A DNA stretch of 64,000 nucleotides, taken from positions 27,127-91,126 of the forward strand of contig JAFQUE010000082.1 of assembly GCA_017408685.1 (NCBI GenBank), read 5' to 3'. Under the pieces are notes generated by a model. The model searched no databases. It saw only the letters and a list, made by a program, of their open reading frames with translations, and was not told the DNA's origin. This stretch comes from Bacteroidaceae bacterium. Its GTDB lineage: Bacteria; Bacteroidota; Bacteroidia; Bacteroidales; Bacteroidaceae. The translations under genes and the position numbers were made by a program. Shown one piece after another: positions 61,626 to 64,000 of the stretch; positions within the stretch are counted from its first letter, which is position 1; every line of letters begins with the position of its first letter.

Positions 61626-62915
61626 ATGCAGAAGATAAAGACACTCAACGGTTTGTTCGCTCTTTCCCCAATAATAGTATTGCTCACGGTATACCTTGCC
61701 GGTTCCATGATTGCCGGCGACTTTTACCGCATACCTATTGCTGTGGCATTCATAATTGCAGCCACATACGCCATTGCAATTTCAAAAGGAGACCTTAACG
61801 GGCGCATAGACAGTTTCTCAAAAGGCGCGGCAAGCACACGAATAATGTACATGATATGGATTTTCGTGCTTGCCGGGGCATTCGCAAAGACCACCGAGGC
61901 CATGGGAGCCATTGACGCCACTGTGACACTGGCACGCAACGCAATACCTGCGAATTTTCTCCCTGCCGGAATTTTCATAGCAAGTTGCTTTGTTTCATTC
62001 TCGATAGGAACATCTGTGGGAAGCATTGTGGCGCTTACACCGGTGGTGACTGCCCTTGCCGGGCAAATAGGGTGCGACACTGCCTGGATGGTGGCAATTG
62101 TCGTAGGAGGTTCGTTCTTCGGAGACAACCTCTCGTTCATATCGGACACTACCATTGCCGCGACACAGACGCAAGGCTGTTCAATGCGCAGCAAATTCTA
62201 CACGAACATACTCCTTGTACTGCCCGCCGCCATAACGACTCTGCTCATATACGCCTTCAACGGGAACAGCATTGAAACCACGGGAGCACCCGGAATGAGC
62301 CTTGCAACCATACTCAAATGCCTCCCATACCTTATTGTGATTATAGTGGCATTGTGCGGCGTGAACGTGCTGCTGGTCCTTACTCTCGGCATAGTGTCGG
62401 CAGCAGTACTGGGCATTGCCTACGGCAGTTTCAACGGCATAGAACTGTTCACTAATATTGGAGACGGCGTAATGGGAATGGGAGAACTCATCATTGTCAC
62501 AATGCTTGCAGGAGGTTTGCTTGAACTTGTGCGCCTGAATGGAGGACTTGCCTATCTTATACAGGTTACAACTGCTAAAGTCAATTCAAAAAGAGGTGCC
62601 GAGTTCGCAATCACTGCGCTCACAGCATTGGCAAATGTGTGCACAGCAAACAACACCATTGCAATACTGTCGGTGGGTGACATATCACGCGACATCGCCA
62701 AGCAGTTCAAGATTTCGCCAAGACGTTCGGCCAGTCTCATTGATACATCATCGTGTTTTGTACAGGGTATAATACCTTATGGCGCACAACTGCTCATGGC
62801 GTCGAGCCTTGCCGGAGCGTTCATTTCACCAATGGATATAATTCCACACCTGTACTACCCCATGTGCGTGGGGCTTGCAGTTATTGTGTCGATATTTATA
62901 AAAAAGAAAAACTGA
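61626..62915 (+). CDS. Na+/H+ antiporter, NhaC family
   Basis: A 429-residue inner membrane transporter; ATG at 61626 (MQKIKTLNG) is used because the longer frame from 61572 runs through the promoter. About eleven hydrophobic segments are seen. FGDNLSFISDTTIAATQTQG near residue 165 is the central NhaC signature, and NVCTANNTIAILSVG with FVQGIIPYGAQLL marks the second half. It exchanges sodium for protons to hold pH and salt balance. Monocistronic by position. Confidence 0.92.
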   Translation: MQKIKTLNGLFALSPIIVLLTVYLAGSMIAGDFYRIPIAVAFIIAATYAIAISKGDLNGRIDSFSKGAASTRIMYMIWIFVLAGAFAKTTEAMGAIDATVTLARNAIPANFLPAGIFIASCFVSFSIGTSVGSIVALTPVVTALAGQIGCDTAWMVAIVVGGSFFGDNLSFISDTTIAATQTQGCSMRSKFYTNILLVLPAAITTLLIYAFNGNSIETTGAPGMSLATILKCLPYLIVIIVALCGVNVLLVLTLGIVSAAVLGIAYGSFNGIELFTNIGDGVMGMGELIIVTMLAGGLLELVRLNGGLAYLIQVTTAKVNSKRGAEFAITALTALANVCTANNTIAILSVGDISRDIAKQFKISPRRSASLIDTSSCFVQGIIPYGAQLLMASSLAGAFISPMDIIPHLYYPMCVGLAVIVSIFIKKKN

Positions 62916-62957
62916 GTATCTGTTTGTTACATTATTGACAACAGAGGATTTATAATC

Positions 62958-62965
62958 TATATTTG
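62958..62965 (+). promoter_or_regulatory. -7 element before the small secreted protein gene (TATATTTG)
   Basis: TATATTTG, 21 nt before the ATG at 62987; ATTG at 62934-62937 with a 20-bp spacer may be the -33 box. Confidence 0.5.
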
Positions 62966-62986
62966 CATATAAATCAAAAGTAAAAT

Positions 62987-63613
62987 ATGAAGAGGTATTT
63001 ATTTGCACTATTGCTATTCTCTTTTATGGCAACACCTACAGTTGCACAATATTATCCTGTAGACACATTACGATTGAACAAGGCATACAGTGCCATCATT
63101 AATGGCCAGAACACTTTAGAAAAACAAACAGAGTTTTTCACAGCATTTCCATCAACCTGGTTAGAATATACATTGACTTACCTGTATTCTCCCGACAAGA
63201 GTTTTGACAACCGAATGAGTCAAATGGCTACAGAACATTGTACTATCTTTGGAGATAGTTTATACCTTATAAATGATACCACATACTGCAATAAATACAT
63301 CAACCTTGTCATCGGACTAAACGACACAGGGGAGAACTGCATAACTCTCCAAGAGAACCTACACGGTACTATGATAAAGTATGGAGATACGATGATGCAC
63401 TTAATCTCAAAATTAAGAAAAGGGCATCAAATGCAATTCTGGATGTTTTATTGGTCAAGCACTGATGAAACAGCTTGGCGAGAAGAAGTTGTCAATCTAA
63501 AAAACAAATACAATAAACAATATCAGAAAGAGGTAAGAATAATGCGACTTGCATTTGAATTCTTTGAAAATGGCATAGATTATCCACAACTACTTCCTCA
63601 TCTTGAAAATTAG
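62987..63613 (+). CDS. Exported protein of unknown function
   Basis: A 208-residue protein with a clear signal peptide (1-20, ending TPTVAQ). The mature part has no domain I recognise; it is mixed alpha/beta by pattern, with a charged C-terminal helical region (AWREEVVNLKNKYNKQYQKEV) and two Cys residues (CTIF, CNKY). The gene is distinctly AT-rich compared with most of the window and lies at the edge of a gene-poor stretch, which suggests an acquired or fast-evolving locus. Confidence 0.8.
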   Translation: MKRYLFALLLFSFMATPTVAQYYPVDTLRLNKAYSAIINGQNTLEKQTEFFTAFPSTWLEYTLTYLYSPDKSFDNRMSQMATEHCTIFGDSLYLINDTTYCNKYINLVIGLNDTGENCITLQENLHGTMIKYGDTMMHLISKLRKGHQMQFWMFYWSSTDETAWREEVVNLKNKYNKQYQKEVRIMRLAFEFFENGIDYPQLLPHLEN

Positions 63614-63728
63614 AAGTTTTTTTTGCAAATCGGCAACTTTGTAGCAGAAATAAAAGAGATGAACTGTTTAGATTCTTTGAGAACTACGGAAATGGTGGTA
63701 TAAAGATAGACATTGATTCTACCGAGAA

Positions 63729-63860
63729 ATGACAAAACCACTGATACGGTTCACCTGCAAAGTCTGGGGGAGGCAGTACCTTATTCGCAAAAATCAAAAT
63801 AGATTTGTAGATTGTCAAGGAATGCTGTTTAGAGGTTCTTACTCGCTTTTGCTCGTCTAA
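63729..63860 (+). CDS. Small ORF of 43 codons, possible gene remnant
   Basis: ATG at 63729 opens MTKPLIRFTCKVWGRQYLIR and ends MLFRGSYSLLLV. The basic N-terminal half looks protein-like, but the last codons lie in the 31-bp repeat and the TAA stop occurs within it. The ATG overlaps the stop of a preceding start-less frame (ATGA), as in coupled genes. It may be what is left of a decayed two-gene unit, or a chance ORF. Confidence 0.25.
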   Translation: MTKPLIRFTCKVWGRQYLIRKNQNRFVDCQGMLFRGSYSLLLV

Positions 63861-63872
63861 TATTCTACGGCA
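63842..63872 (-). repeat. 31-bp intergenic repeat, copy 2 (inverted relative to copy 1)
   Basis: The minus strand reads TGCCGTAGAATATTAGACGA and on to AAAGCGAG, matching 22217-22247 at 29 of 31 bases. Flanks outside the 31 bp are not alike. Confidence 0.7.
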
Positions 63873-64000
63873 GTCATCAACCTTAATTGTTTACTTGTAT
63901 TTTTCTTCAACTCTTGCTTTCATGTCCTTTTGGGCCCAAAAGGACCAAAAAGCCCGGCACAGAGTTCACAAGTCGAATAAAACTTTGCTTGCGAGTTGCA

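Larger units (their letters stand above)
63614..64000. other. Gene-poor tail with ORF remnants, a repeat and a palindrome
   Basis: No complete confident gene is seen in these 387 bases. A promoter-like CAACTTTG lies at 63634-63641. A frame without start codon (63607-63732) encodes RDELFRFFENYGNGG followed by KIDIDSTEK and stops in TGA, overlapping by 4 nt the ATG of the small ORF at 63729. The 31-bp repeat copy 2 lies at 63842-63872. A perfect palindrome GTCCTTTTGGG/CCCAAAAGGAC is at 63924-63945. On the minus strand an open frame enters from the right edge and stops at 63907 (30 codons, ending GPKGHESKS); it may be the end of a gene outside the window. Confidence 0.5.

Overview
The window comes from a member of the Bacteroidota, most likely order Bacteroidales. 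Signs of this are a SusC/SusD pair, many promoters of the Bacteroides type (TTTG, 19-20 bp, TAnnTTTG), the efp, kor, pta-ackA and fur-purA-hisS gene sets, and a type IX secretion (T9SS) translocon gene, sprA. T9SS makes the genus Bacteroides itself less likely than a relative such as Prevotellaceae or Muribaculaceae; the genus cannot be fixed from sequence reading alone. Most of the window has balanced to slightly GC-rich coding DNA. A few genes (35736-37355, 62987-63613, parts of 53600-58200) are visibly AT-richer.

Layout. 1-269: start of a TauE/SafE-like permease leaving the window. 368-9252: carbohydrate and cell-wall genes (giant GH2 beta-galactosidase, M23 peptidase, DUF4491 protein, GH29 fucosidase, cutC, xpt). 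9306-12171: small ORF and a large transglutaminase-like protein. 12341-22161: ABC exporter, ruvA, sprA. 22406-22477: tRNA-Arg(CCT). 22652-24607: TPR protein, a bare AraC-type DNA-binding protein and an AlkD-like alkylation repair protein. 24785-28744: fur, purA, M-type zinc peptidase, hisS. 28863-32704: two lipoproteins around pta-ackA. 32923-35673: CCA-adding enzyme and an orphan TolC. 35736-41053 (minus strand): phosphoethanolamine transferase, lpxH, sufT-like, radC, glycosyltransferase 2, efp. 41311-46754: complete RND efflux operon. 46886-49372: TonB-dependent receptor. 49589-52450: 2-oxoacid:ferredoxin oxidoreductase. 52741-61515: a compact glycan utilisation locus, susC-susD-GH85 endo-beta-N-acetylglucosaminidase. 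61626-64000: NhaC antiporter, a small secreted protein and a gene-poor tail with ORF remnants and a repeat.

How parts fit. SprA is the outer-membrane T9SS translocon, and two large glycosidases here (GH2 at 368-4642 and GH85 at 58465-61515) end in what look like T9SS type A sorting domains, so they are probably surface or secreted enzymes. The GH85 enzyme would release N-glycans from glycoproteins for import by the adjacent SusCD pair; GH29 and GH2 could trim fucose and galactose from such glycans. Most striking is a run of ten cytosines in codons 4-7 of the phosphoethanolamine transferase gene, next to lpxH: a likely on/off (phase-variation) switch for lipid A or surface modification.
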